Assembly: GCA_013298545.1 (NCBI GenBank) | Contig: JAAFIA010000024.1 | Span: forward strand, 861 to 52,475 | Direction: 5' to 3' | Source: Bacteroidota bacterium | GTDB lineage: Bacteria > Bacteroidota > Bacteroidia > Palsa-965 | Length of the DNA: 51,615 bases | Shown here: in pieces, positions 1-7,437 of the stretch | Numbering within the stretch: the stretch's first letter is position 1 | Layout: the number at the start of each line of letters is the position of its first letter | Notes under the pieces: generated by a model | Database searches by the model: none | Told to the model about the DNA's origin: nothing | Seen by the model: only the letters and a program-made list of their open reading frames with translations | Made by a program: the position numbers and the translations under genes

Positions 1-368
1 CGCCTGCCCGTCCATTCTTCAGCTTGTGGATTGCGGTTTTGAACAAATAAAATTTCATCCGTATATAACGTATCGATTTTGCGTTTTTCTTTGAAAACGA
101 GCAAGAGCGCATTCGGCTCATCATACCCTGTCAAATAATGAAAATCGGGATCTTGGTGGTATTCGTAATCCACATCATTGGCTCGATTTTTTACCGCGCC
201 AGCAAAAAATACAGCCACACTGCTATCGGGCATCATGGCGCGAAGCGCATCGCGGCGACCACGGTGAAAATCGGCAGAAAGTAAATCTGTATCGTAGGCA
301 TAATTGTCTTCTTTGGCCGAAATAAAAAGCACAAAGACTGTAAGCAAAATAAAAAAGCTGAAACGCAT
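1..368 (-). CDS. Xaa-Pro aminopeptidase (M24B), N-terminal part; gene runs off the left edge
   Basis: Reading the minus strand from the ATG at 368 gives an open frame to the window edge (about 122 residues). It starts with a hydrophobic signal-peptide-like stretch (residues 1-18, MRFSFFILLTVFVLFISA). It continues into the aminopeptidase P N-terminal (AMP_N) domain, with the characteristic run FHYLTGYDEPNALLLVF and then DEILFVQNRNPQAEEWTGR. Family knowledge: these are metallopeptidases that remove an N-terminal residue preceding proline; the catalytic 'pita-bread' domain would lie beyond the left edge. The leader suggests a secreted or periplasmic form, common in Bacteroidota. The gene follows rpmB on the same strand but is separated from it by two hairpins, so it probably has its own promoter. 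The family call is fairly sure; completeness cannot be judged. Confidence 0.85.
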   Translation of the reverse strand, partial: MRFSFFILLTVFVLFISAKEDNYAYDTDLLSADFHRGRRDALRAMMPDSSVAVFFAGAVKNRANDVDYEYHQDPDFHYLTGYDEPNALLLVFKEKRKIDTLYTDEILFVQNRNPQAEEWTGR

Positions 369-380
369 GGTATAAAAGCT

Positions 381-412
381 AAAAACCGCCTACAAGGAAT
401 TTTGCAGGCGGT
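381..412 (-). terminator. Hairpin with U-run downstream of rpmB
   Basis: On the minus strand a 7-bp stem (ACCGCCT/AGGCGGT, 385-391 with 406-412) encloses a 14-base loop and is followed by five T residues (381-385). This has the form of an intrinsic terminator. It ends only about 12 bases before the aminopeptidase start codon, so it could alternatively be a leader hairpin of that gene. Confidence 0.45.
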
Positions 413-423
413 ATAAAAATACA

Positions 424-458
424 AAAAACGTTGTCTTGGCTTGCAAAACAACGTTTTT
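424..458 (-). terminator. Intrinsic terminator of rpmB
   Basis: A perfect 11-bp inverted repeat (AAAAACGTTGT at 424-434, ACAACGTTTTT at 448-458) with a 13-base loop lies 18 bases past the rpmB stop codon. Both arms end in A/T runs, so it could stop transcription from either side. Genes on both sides are on the minus strand, so its main role would be ending rpmB. Confidence 0.6.
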
Positions 459-475
459 AAAAGACTTTGTACAGA

Positions 476-718
476 TTACTTTGCTCGTGGCAAGAAACCG
501 TTTTCACGCGCGCGTTTTACCGCTTCGTTGATTCCGATTTTATTGATGGTGCGCAAACCAGAAGTAGAAAGTTTCAATTTGATGGAAGATTTATCCTCCA
601 ACACAAATGTTTTTTCAAGCAAGTTCACTTTGAACTGGCGCTTCGTTTTACGGTTTGAGTGAGAAACCTTATTGCCTACAATGGCTTTCTTTCCGGTGAT
701 TTGGCAGACTTTTGACAT
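476..718 (-). CDS. rpmB: 50S ribosomal protein L28
   Basis: The 80-residue product begins MSKVCQITGKKAIVGNKVSH and continues SNRKTKRQFKVNL, the L28 signature. It ends with the basic helix segment INEAVKRARENGFLPRAK. The length is normal for L28. L28 is a component of the large ribosomal subunit. I chose the ATG at 718 because the L28 N-terminus begins there; an upstream in-frame extension reaches 754 but would add a non-conserved leader and overlap the promoter. A promoter-like element lies at 752-781 and two hairpins follow the gene. In many Bacteroidota rpmB is followed by rpmG; here an aminopeptidase gene follows instead. Confidence 0.95.
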   Translation of the reverse strand: MSKVCQITGKKAIVGNKVSHSNRKTKRQFKVNLLEKTFVLEDKSSIKLKLSTSGLRTINKIGINEAVKRARENGFLPRAK

Positions 719-751
719 GGCTGAAATTGTATTTTTCCCGATTTGGGAGTG

Positions 752-781
752 CAAATATCGGAAAATTTCCCGAAAAACAAA
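752..781 (-). promoter_or_regulatory. Bacteroidota-type promoter of rpmB
   Basis: On the minus strand TTTG (778-781) is followed after 18 bases by GATATTTG (752-759). This matches the TTTG-N19-TAnnTTTG pattern at all but one position. The expected transcription start near 745 leaves about 27 bases before the rpmB ATG. Confidence 0.5.
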
Positions 782-920
782 ATGTATTGAGTTTTTTGCT
801 TGTTTTTTATTGGCTTGTGTCTGTTTATAAGTTTCGACTAAGGTGTGTCTCGTGCTGCTAGCAAGACTTTTCGCTTTGGCAAAACTGAGCCATTGGTCTG
901 TTTTTGTTGGCTTATAAGGC

Positions 921-1502
921 TTACGAACGACTTAGACCTAACTCTTCAATGAAACGTTTCAGTTCATCAGCCGCATTGGGCGATCGAACATGCCAATGGT
1001 TAATTTCATGAATGAGGAGCACGCGCTTTCTTCTTGTAAGTCCAATACGATCTAACATAAAGGTATAAATCGGATTTTCTAGTTTCAACGGAGTTAGTCC
1101 GTAGCCATTCAAAATATTGGTGTAATCATCCTTCGTATAAACATACACAAGTCCATGATCGTCAAAAACAACAAACGATTCGTTTTCAGGACGGCTTATC
1201 CATAATTCATGTCCCCCATCATACAACACAAGATCTTCATACTTTTCTATAAGCGTTTGAATCTGTTCATTGGCGGCAAAACCAGTATATGTGATCGGAT
1301 TTTGATAATCGCCATGATCAATGATTCTGACTTCCAATCGACCGATCGATTCGTCCATGAAGTGCAACAAAAACTGCTTTATATTAACTCCATCTTGAAA
1401 TGAAACCACATAACGCGTTTCTTGTTTTTGCCTGTCAATAACATAAAACGGTTTTCTGTTGTAGCCCGCAGCAGCACATTTTATAGGACGGTTTAATAGC
1501 AT
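921..1502 (-). CDS. Hypothetical protein, 193 residues
   Basis: I do not recognise the family. The protein is soluble-looking, with no signal peptide or membrane segment, and alternates charged and aromatic residues (for example LVLYDGGHELWISRPENESFVVF). A basic patch (LTRRKRVLLIHEINHWH) lies near the C-terminus. The ATG at 1502 sits 29 bases downstream of a good -7 box, which supports both the start and real expression. It is the last of a group of small minus-strand genes between rpmB and the VirD4-like gene. The neighbour at 1675-2214 resembles an immunity-protein group, so a role in toxin immunity or another accessory function is possible, but nothing in this sequence shows it. Confidence 0.55.
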   Translation of the reverse strand: MLLNRPIKCAAAGYNRKPFYVIDRQKQETRYVVSFQDGVNIKQFLLHFMDESIGRLEVRIIDHGDYQNPITYTGFAANEQIQTLIEKYEDLVLYDGGHELWISRPENESFVVFDDHGLVYVYTKDDYTNILNGYGLTPLKLENPIYTFMLDRIGLTRRKRVLLIHEINHWHVRSPNAADELKRFIEELGLSRS

Positions 1503-1530
1503 AGTGTATTTGATTGGTGATTTTATTTAG

Positions 1531-1538
1531 CAAAAATA
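1531..1538 (-). promoter_or_regulatory. Probable -7 box for the 921-1502 gene
   Basis: On the minus strand TATTTTTG matches TAnnTTTG exactly, at the usual distance from the ATG at 1502 (inferred leader about 22 bases). No clear TTTG -33 box was seen at the right spacing. Confidence 0.35.
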
Positions 1539-1674
1539 TGTATTCAGGTTACGAGGGCATACATCTACTCCTTCAACGCCCAGCCAGCAGCCAACAAAAC
1601 AGATCAACACGATTTGCAAAATTCTTACTAATAACAGCTTTTTACAATAGTAATCAAAGAGCACCGAATCACGT

Positions 1675-2214
1675 TCATCGGAATGTCTTAATAAAAGAGA
1701 ACTTATCTTTAAGTTTAAGAATATGTTTTTCGACAATTTCATAAGTTGCTTCTCTATTCAATTCGCTTTCCTTAATAATCTTAGAAAGTTCAAGTAATTG
1801 TTCTGATGTCAAGTCTAATTTGGCTTTTAATGCTGTCGGTTGTAATGTTCCGTCCTTGAAAGCTGAAAGTAATTGATACGTTTCGTTCCATTTGTTTTCA
1901 CGATCGCTCAAAGCGGCATAAGCTCCGTGTGATACTAATTCAACCTGCCCGTTGTATTTATTGACTGTCAAACCACGATCCCCAGCAAAAGGTGCTTCTT
2001 CGCTTCTTTCGCCTTTCAATGTTAGGAGGATAAAATCAAAGTAATAGCTTTCTATAAACTTCTCCTCGTCTCCAAGTCCGAACATAAATCCAGGCAAAAC
2101 TTCACCCATTTCTGAAACGTATTTGAGTGCAATATGTCTTGCATTTTGGTGTGTCATCTTAAAATTGGCTATAATGTTTGGCGATTGGGCGTTCGTTTTT
2201 CTGGCTTGTAACAT
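1675..2214 (-). CDS. Hypothetical protein, possibly YrhB/Imm35-like
   Basis: The product is about 179 residues. The middle part (YYFDFILLTLKG, then AGDRGLTVNKYNGQVEL) resembles the YrhB/Imm35 fold group, in which a strand-rich domain carries an 'AG..P..V.K..G.V' pattern. That group includes predicted immunity proteins of polymorphic toxins; the match here is by eye and weak. The C-terminal third is Lys/Glu-rich and helical (LTSEQLLELSKIIKESELN). Two ATGs are possible: 2214, and 2157 (MTHQNARHIALKYV), which fits the start of the domain better. The gene lies 31 bases after the 2246-2584 gene on the same strand, so they are probably co-transcribed. No partner toxin was recognised in the window. 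Confidence 0.5.
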   Translation of the reverse strand: MLQARKTNAQSPNIIANFKMTHQNARHIALKYVSEMGEVLPGFMFGLGDEEKFIESYYFDFILLTLKGERSEEAPFAGDRGLTVNKYNGQVELVSHGAYAALSDRENKWNETYQLLSAFKDGTLQPTALKAKLDLTSEQLLELSKIIKESELNREATYEIVEKHILKLKDKFSFIKTFR

Positions 2215-2245
2215 TCTATTTTAGCTGCTCTTTGCAAAACCGTGT

Positions 2246-2584
2246 TCAAGTTCGTCTCACGTACGAAAATAACGTAACCTGACCAGCTTCAAACGTATCT
2301 AGTTTCGAGGCTAAATCGCCGTAAGCAATACGATCAAATGTACACCTTAAATAACCTTTAAACACCAAGGTATTTTCAATCTCAAGGATTTCGAATTGTT
2401 TCGTTTTGGTAAAAATTAAAAGCAATTGCTCATCGATCTCAACCAATAATTTAAACTTGCGATCCTCGGTCCAAGTGATGCCGTGAATATTGTCGTAAGG
2501 ACGACCGAACCAGCCGTTGGGCAATTCCAATCCAAACTGTTGATTTTTTTGAGACCATTCTTCAACTAGTTTTTTGTAGTTCAT
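2246..2584 (-). CDS. Hypothetical protein, 112 residues
   Basis: This is a small acidic/aromatic protein starting MNYKKLVEEWSQKNQQFGLE. It contains LPNGWFGRPYDNIHGITW and ends in a strand-rich segment (GQVTLFSYVRRT). There is no signal peptide or membrane helix. I do not recognise the family. Small strand-rich proteins with 'LPNGWFGRPYDN' beginnings occur among predicted immunity proteins and single-gene accessory loci, but this is only an impression. It is upstream of, and same-strand with, the 1675-2214 gene. The start at 2584 is the only ATG near the N-terminus. Confidence 0.5.
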   Translation of the reverse strand: MNYKKLVEEWSQKNQQFGLELPNGWFGRPYDNIHGITWTEDRKFKLLVEIDEQLLLIFTKTKQFEILEIENTLVFKGYLRCTFDRIAYGDLASKLDTFEAGQVTLFSYVRRT

Positions 2585-2842
2585 GGGGGGATTTGGTTAA
2601 ATGGCTTAGTTGTGATGGCAAAATGAATTTAATATTGAGGACTGAGGTTGGTTTAAGGCGCGACTTCTTCGTTCCGAACAGAACTTGCCTATGTCAGTCA
2701 GTAATCTGCAGGTGATTAATGATGAAAAGTTGATTAGATATTCTAAAACTAAATTACTAAAGTCAAAATGGATATTTAGCTAAATTGAAAAACAAAAGTT
2801 GAAACATGAATTCCGTCAAGCATTCTTGTTGCGCATTTATTA

Positions 2843-3517
2843 TTAACGGTTTCGTTCTTGTTCCTTCTTTCGTTCTAATTCTTGTTGACACTCAAACTCT
2901 TTTCGTTGCTTTTCTATTTCTTGCTTTCTTTCATTTTCGTGCATCCCTCTTGCACTGTCATAAGCATTTTGAAGAGCCTGTTTTTCATTTTCTATTTCTT
3001 TTGAATCTCTCATGAATTTGTCGTCGATTTGAACTTTTTCTTTGGCAATGCTGTTATTTAATTGAGACAGTTTTTCTTCATAGCCATCTTTCTTAGAGTC
3101 TTTCAGTTGGCTTTCTTGCATAATTCTATTTTGCTCTAAAGTTTGATGAAGACTTGAATGTTTATCATTTAAGTCGACTTCTTTTTTATTAATATCTTTT
3201 CTCCATTCTTCCGCTGCATCTTTTTCAGAAAATTTATTTTCTAAATAATTTTTAGCTTCATCATAAAGTTCTTTACCTACCTGTGCAGTTAACGCAGCAA
3301 TAACACCAGCAGTAGCAATGACTGACGTAGTCATGTCTAATTGATGTGCATCAATAAATGGTTTATCGGCTGGCATTCCAACTTCAGTGAGTGTTTTTTC
3401 TATCTTTTCTTCAATTGCTTTTTCATTAATTACTTGTAATATTTCAAGAATTTTTTCTGTAGCCTCTATTTGTGTCTTTCTCTTTTCATTTTCTAAGTCA
3501 ATATCTTCTTTTTTCAT
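2843..3517 (-). CDS. Coiled-coil protein with one hydrophobic segment, next to the VirD4-like gene
   Basis: The protein has about 224 residues. An N-terminal charged helix (MKKEDIDLENEKRKTQIEAT) is followed by a hydrophobic stretch (MTTSVIATAGVIAALTAQVG). A long Lys/Glu/Gln-rich helical region then runs to the end, with repeats such as ERKQEIEKQRKEFECQQEL, typical of a coiled coil. The frame is open up to 3553 only with a TTG start; the ATG at 3517 gives a natural N-terminus and leaves 32 bases after the VirD4-like stop codon. The two genes are probably one transcript. I infer a membrane-tethered or scaffold partner of the ATPase. No enzyme motif is visible and no family is recognised. Confidence 0.6.
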   Translation of the reverse strand: MKKEDIDLENEKRKTQIEATEKILEILQVINEKAIEEKIEKTLTEVGMPADKPFIDAHQLDMTTSVIATAGVIAALTAQVGKELYDEAKNYLENKFSEKDAAEEWRKDINKKEVDLNDKHSSLHQTLEQNRIMQESQLKDSKKDGYEEKLSQLNNSIAKEKVQIDDKFMRDSKEIENEKQALQNAYDSARGMHENERKQEIEKQRKEFECQQELERKKEQERNR

Positions 3518-3549
3518 AGATTTTATTTTGCGCTTAAATAATTTGATTG

Positions 3550-5508
3550 TCAATTATTTTGGTAATGAAATCGTTTCTTGACTTTTGCTGGTTTTGTGTT
3601 GGCCGCAATTACTAATGCGATGTCTTTATAGTTAGGGCCAGCTAATTCAAGTGGTTCTACAATTTTTTGCCTTGTAGCGTCAAGTGGGCCATCTCGAAAG
3701 CCAAGTTGTTCTGAAAGTTTTGTCGCGAGTTCATCATTTAAAGGAACATTCATAAAAGTCCTCACAACACAACTACCCAATAAACCATCAGGATTTGGAT
3801 ATGCTTCTTTTAACTGTCCGTAACTTTGTGCAAACATCCATAATTTAATTCCATATTGACGTCCAACATTTAGTGCTTCGTCAACAGGTGGCATTTTTTT
3901 TAATCTCGGGAGTTCGTCAAGCATAAAGAGAACAGGTGTAATATCTCTTGATGGCAACTCACTTGTCAGCATTCTGATATGCTGAGCAATAAAGACCCTG
4001 AGTATTGATAGATAGCTTTCAATTTCATTCGGATTCACACAGATGTATACAGTTGACTTGGATTTGCGTAAATCCAAAGGATTCCAATCCGATTTCTTTG
4101 TAATTCTTTCTATTCGTTCTCCTTGCCAAGCACTTAAAATGCTTTGCGCAGTTTTTAAAACGCTATCTTTGGTTTTCGCCTCCATTTCCGATAATGCAAA
4201 GCCTGTACGTTTCATTGCTGACACTAAGACATTTGTTTTCATTGCTAAAATCATTTCATCATAACCAATACCGTAAAGAATATCAATAACTTTTGACATA
4301 GGTCGTTCCGTAGAAGCATTATTCATACTGGTATATGCAATTGCTGCAGTTAAAATGTCTCTTGCCGTATTTTCCCAAAATGGGTCAGAGCCACTGGATG
4401 GAACTAACATCATGTCAGCAAGAAATCTGGAATCCTCCCATACATAATCACTCTCTTGACGAATAAAAACAAGAGGATTATAACTATGGCTACTGTTGGG
4501 GTCTAATGGACTAAATTTATAAACTGGGCCAACATTTTCCGAACGCCATTTACTTGTAGCAGAATAAATCTCTCCTTTAACGTCAAGTACAACCGCTCCA
4601 CCTGTCCAGCTTAACATATTTGGCAAAACAAAACATTGAGTTTTTCCTGAACCCGGTGGTGCAATGGTAATTAGAGACCCTTCGCCGCCGTATGATAGAA
4701 TTGTATCTCTATCATCATTAAGTTGCCCCAGTATAATTTTGTATTCGCTTTGACCGTTATAAACACTGTTTTTTAAGTCTTCTACTGATAGCCATGCCCC
4801 GCCTCCATGAATATGGCTGTCTATCTCACTTACAATTGGGTCTACCTTATCAGTAAGTTTTAATTTTTGTAGAATCTTCATGAAATTTGTAATTGCGCTA
4901 TCTACTGCTGCATCCATAACATTTTGAGAAAATCTTATTATGGTCTGGTTATCATTAAAACAGTTTTGATTCATATAAGCAATCGCAGTATTATTATCTT
5001 CTACTCTGGAGATTGCCTTACAATAACTTTTATATCCAATATTATCAATTGCTGCTTTTCCATTGCCATTTACAAAAGCATATAGATAATATGAAAAGTT
5101 TTCGGGGGTGATTAAATTGCTATTATATAATAAAAATGTTGCTCTTAAAAACGTCCTTTCTTTTGATTCCATTATGGATAAATTGCGGCTTTGAGTAAAC
5201 CATATATCATAGTCAACAGTACCATATTTGTATTGATAAAGAAAAGATGATCTTATTGTAGCTTGTTTGCTGTCAAACATATTTTTAATATTCCTCTCTC
5301 TTTCTTCTTTTGTGCTACCAATAGAGTTGAAGTATTTTATATTTTCCTGTTTATAAGTCTGCTGAAAAAGTGCTCTGTCTTTTTGATTTTTACTAAGTCT
5401 GTAAATAGAATAGCCAACCAGAGCAATTATTGTTATCCAAAAAGAAATGTAATATCCGATTATTAAACTGGCTACAAGAATTAGTAGCTCTTTCATTTTT
5501 TCTACCAT
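3550..5508 (-). CDS. Orphan VirD4/TraG-type coupling ATPase
   Basis: The 652-residue protein has two closely spaced N-terminal membrane helices (about residues 7-36). A helical region precedes a VirD4/TraG-type ATPase domain: Walker A APPGSGKT (283-290), the family segment WTGGAVVLDVKGEIY (301-315) and Walker B VLFMLDELPRLKKMP (526-540). The family couples DNA or protein substrates to type IV secretion channels. Unlike typical TraG genes there is no relaxase, VirB4, VirB6 or other channel gene nearby; the only partner is the coiled-coil protein just downstream. The length is within the family range, and the region before the ATPase domain (roughly 40-270) is not one I recognise. It may be a remnant of a conjugative element or a dedicated two-gene system. 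The ATPase family call is fairly certain; the function is not. Confidence 0.8.
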   Translation of the reverse strand: MVEKMKELLILVASLIIGYYISFWITIIALVGYSIYRLSKNQKDRALFQQTYKQENIKYFNSIGSTKEERERNIKNMFDSKQATIRSSFLYQYKYGTVDYDIWFTQSRNLSIMESKERTFLRATFLLYNSNLITPENFSYYLYAFVNGNGKAAIDNIGYKSYCKAISRVEDNNTAIAYMNQNCFNDNQTIIRFSQNVMDAAVDSAITNFMKILQKLKLTDKVDPIVSEIDSHIHGGGAWLSVEDLKNSVYNGQSEYKIILGQLNDDRDTILSYGGEGSLITIAPPGSGKTQCFVLPNMLSWTGGAVVLDVKGEIYSATSKWRSENVGPVYKFSPLDPNSSHSYNPLVFIRQESDYVWEDSRFLADMMLVPSSGSDPFWENTARDILTAAIAYTSMNNASTERPMSKVIDILYGIGYDEMILAMKTNVLVSAMKRTGFALSEMEAKTKDSVLKTAQSILSAWQGERIERITKKSDWNPLDLRKSKSTVYICVNPNEIESYLSILRVFIAQHIRMLTSELPSRDITPVLFMLDELPRLKKMPPVDEALNVGRQYGIKLWMFAQSYGQLKEAYPNPDGLLGSCVVRTFMNVPLNDELATKLSEQLGFRDGPLDATRQKIVEPLELAGPNYKDIALVIAANTKPAKVKKRFHYQNN

Positions 5509-5599
5509 AAGTGAATAGTTTTAGTGCATTTGCGCTTAAGTATAAGTCTTGTGATAATCGGAGTGTCGCCTTATGGTTGCCGCTAACTAGCATATCAAC

Positions 5600-5994
5600 G
5601 AAACAAACCTTACCCAATCCACCATACTCATGCTGAAATTTACAAACAAACCCTATATTAACAACAATAAATACAAAAAAATAATGAATGTTATAACACC
5701 AATCCAAAATCCCCTACTTTCGACTCACCTCCCTCAACCGCCCAATCATCCCCCCCCAATGCAAATTTTGCGGATCCATCGCTGCTAGTTTTTCAAAATT
5801 GGCTAGTGCCCCAGCTCCATCCCCCGCGCGCTTCTGTGCTTCGGCAAGACTTTCGAGCACGGGCGGCACGTTCGGGTATTCGCTCACATGCAATTCGTAA
5901 ATCCGAATTGCATCTGCTATACGACCTGCGCGTTGCAAGCCGTTTCCTACTTGCAGCAATTGCGTAGGATCAAAAACAAAATTGGGTTTTGCTG
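5600..5994. repeat. 395-bp direct repeat, copy A
   Basis: This segment aligns without gaps to 7043-7437, with about 20 mismatches (roughly 95% identity by eye). It contains the C-terminal coding end of the serine-hydrolase gene and about 110 bases of downstream flank. The two copies bracket the DNRLRE/T9SS gene. Confidence 0.9.
5714..5994 (-). pseudogene. C-terminal TPR fragment of the serine hydrolase (duplicated)
   Basis: The minus-strand frame encodes about 93 residues nearly identical to the C-terminus of the 7172-8623 protein (for example ADAIRIYEL, VSEYPNVPPVLESLAEAQKR, NFEKLAAMDPQNLHWG). It has no catalytic domain and no ATG at its beginning; similarity stops abruptly at 5994. The stop codon of the intact gene is mutated in this copy, so the frame runs four residues further (EVSRK). 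It is best read as a gene relic left by the duplication, not a functional protein. Confidence 0.8.
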
Positions 5995-6041
5995 TCCACC
6001 GAGAACGAAGCAGTTTAACGATCGTAACGGTTAATGAAAAA

Positions 6042-6941
6042 TTATCTGTCAGTGATTACGAATTTGTCTTCCGCAATGATTTCGTTTTCTTCTGTCAGTT
6101 GAACGAAATACAATCCACTTGCAAGATTTTCTCGATTGAAAAGGATTGTCTGTCCACTGATGTTTTTTATGAGCGCAACTGTCTGCCCAAAAGAATTATA
6201 AACTGTCAATGTTGCGTCATTTAAAACCTTATCCATCTGTAAAGTTACCGTAGAAGTAAATGGATTGGGATAAATGCTCATTATACTTTGTGTGTTAATC
6301 GTTTCAGCAACACCGACATTCGTAGTATAAGTGATTTGTATTTTGGGATGTAGTGTTTTATCAATGTTATCACTTGATGCCAGCATTACATCTGCATAAG
6401 GAGTTTCATTTTGTAATTGAAGCATGAATCCAAAACTGGTAGCAGGGTTATTTATCATATCCTGAACCAATGCCGTTACATCAATATCAATGTAATCTTG
6501 AGTCGGTGATAAACTCTGAGGCACACTTACTTGGTTTATTGAAGTGGTGGTTGGCTGTGTGTTCCATGTAACTGTATTTTCAGTCCAAGTAGAAGTTATT
6601 CTTTTAATCCAAAAAGCGTTGCTGCCATTATGTTGGGTTAGAGGAGCATAATTGGGGTTATAAAACAATGTAAATTTTGCATCCGTTATCGTTGCATTTG
6701 CAGGGATGTTGGATAAATCAAATTCGATGAGTGGTCTTACAACATTAAGTATTGAATTCTGCGTCCATGCATAAGGAGAACATTTACCGCTGTTACCATA
6801 ATTGTTATTCGGCACAATGAGAGCAATTTCAGCATCTTTCCCACCAGCCGAATCGGGTTGCAATGTGATCGTCGTTTGTGCATTTGAATAAAAGCCACCG
6901 AAAGCCGAGATCATAATTGTAAAAAGTAGTTTTGATTTCAT
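6042..6941 (-). CDS. Secreted DNRLRE-like domain protein with T9SS type A sorting domain
   Basis: This is a 299-residue precursor. Residues 1-21 are a signal peptide (MKSKLLFTIMISAFGGFYSNA). Residues about 23-205 resemble the DNRLRE beta-sandwich: TTITLQPDSAGGKDAEI, RPLIEFDLSNIPANATITDA, TSTWTENTVTWNTQP, IDIDVTALVQDMIN and SFGFMLQLQ. The last ~75 residues are a type IX C-terminal sorting domain beginning SIYPNPFTSTVTLQM and ending in the GLYFVQL strand. By family, the protein would cross the outer membrane through T9SS and be anchored or released; the DNRLRE-like domain suggests carbohydrate or surface binding. The gene lies between two 395-bp direct repeats, so it was probably placed here by a duplication or insertion event. 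No catalytic motif is visible. Confidence 0.85.
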   Translation of the reverse strand: MKSKLLFTIMISAFGGFYSNAQTTITLQPDSAGGKDAEIALIVPNNNYGNSGKCSPYAWTQNSILNVVRPLIEFDLSNIPANATITDAKFTLFYNPNYAPLTQHNGSNAFWIKRITSTWTENTVTWNTQPTTTSINQVSVPQSLSPTQDYIDIDVTALVQDMINNPATSFGFMLQLQNETPYADVMLASSDNIDKTLHPKIQITYTTNVGVAETINTQSIMSIYPNPFTSTVTLQMDKVLNDATLTVYNSFGQTVALIKNISGQTILFNRENLASGLYFVQLTEENEIIAEDKFVITDR

Positions 6942-7042
6942 TTTATTTTCGTCAGAAATTAGAGTGCTGACCCCGCACTTTTAGTTGTTCTAATTTTATA
7001 AATAATGTTGTCTTTTGGCATTGTGACTAACGGTTTATTGAT

Positions 7043-7437
7043 GAAACAAACCTTACCCAATCCACCATATTAATGCTGAAATTTACAAACAAACCTCATA
7101 TTAACAACAATAAATACAAAAAAATAAGGAATGTTATAACACCAATCCAAAATCCCCTACTTTCGACCCACCTACCTCAACCGCCCAATCATCCAGCCCC
7201 AATGCAAATTTTGCGGATCCATGGCTGCTAGTTTTTCAAAATTGGCCAGTGCCCCCGCCCCATCCCCCGCGCGCTTCTGTGCTTCGGCAAGACTTTCGAG
7301 CACGGGCGGCACGTTCGGGTACTCGCTCACATTCAATTCGTAAATCCGAATCGCATCTGCCATGCGACCTGCGCGTTGCAAGGCGTTTCCTACTTGCAGC
7401 AATTGCGTGGGATCAAAAACAAAATTGGGTTTTGCTG
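7043..7437. repeat. 395-bp direct repeat, copy B (parent copy)
   Basis: This copy includes the true 3' end of the intact serine-hydrolase gene and is therefore the likely source of copy A at 5600-5994. Identity ends at the same base at both ends of each copy. The repeat starts are 1443 bp apart. Confidence 0.9.

Noticed and set aside
3550-5508. Full integrative conjugative element
   Set aside because: No relaxase, integrase, VirB4 or attachment repeats were recognised in the window; only the coupling ATPase is present.
5509-5600. Integron attC-like site near copy A of the duplication
   Set aside because: Sequence around GCCGCTAACTAGC looked reminiscent, but the RYYYAAC/GTTRRRY core pairs could not be matched.
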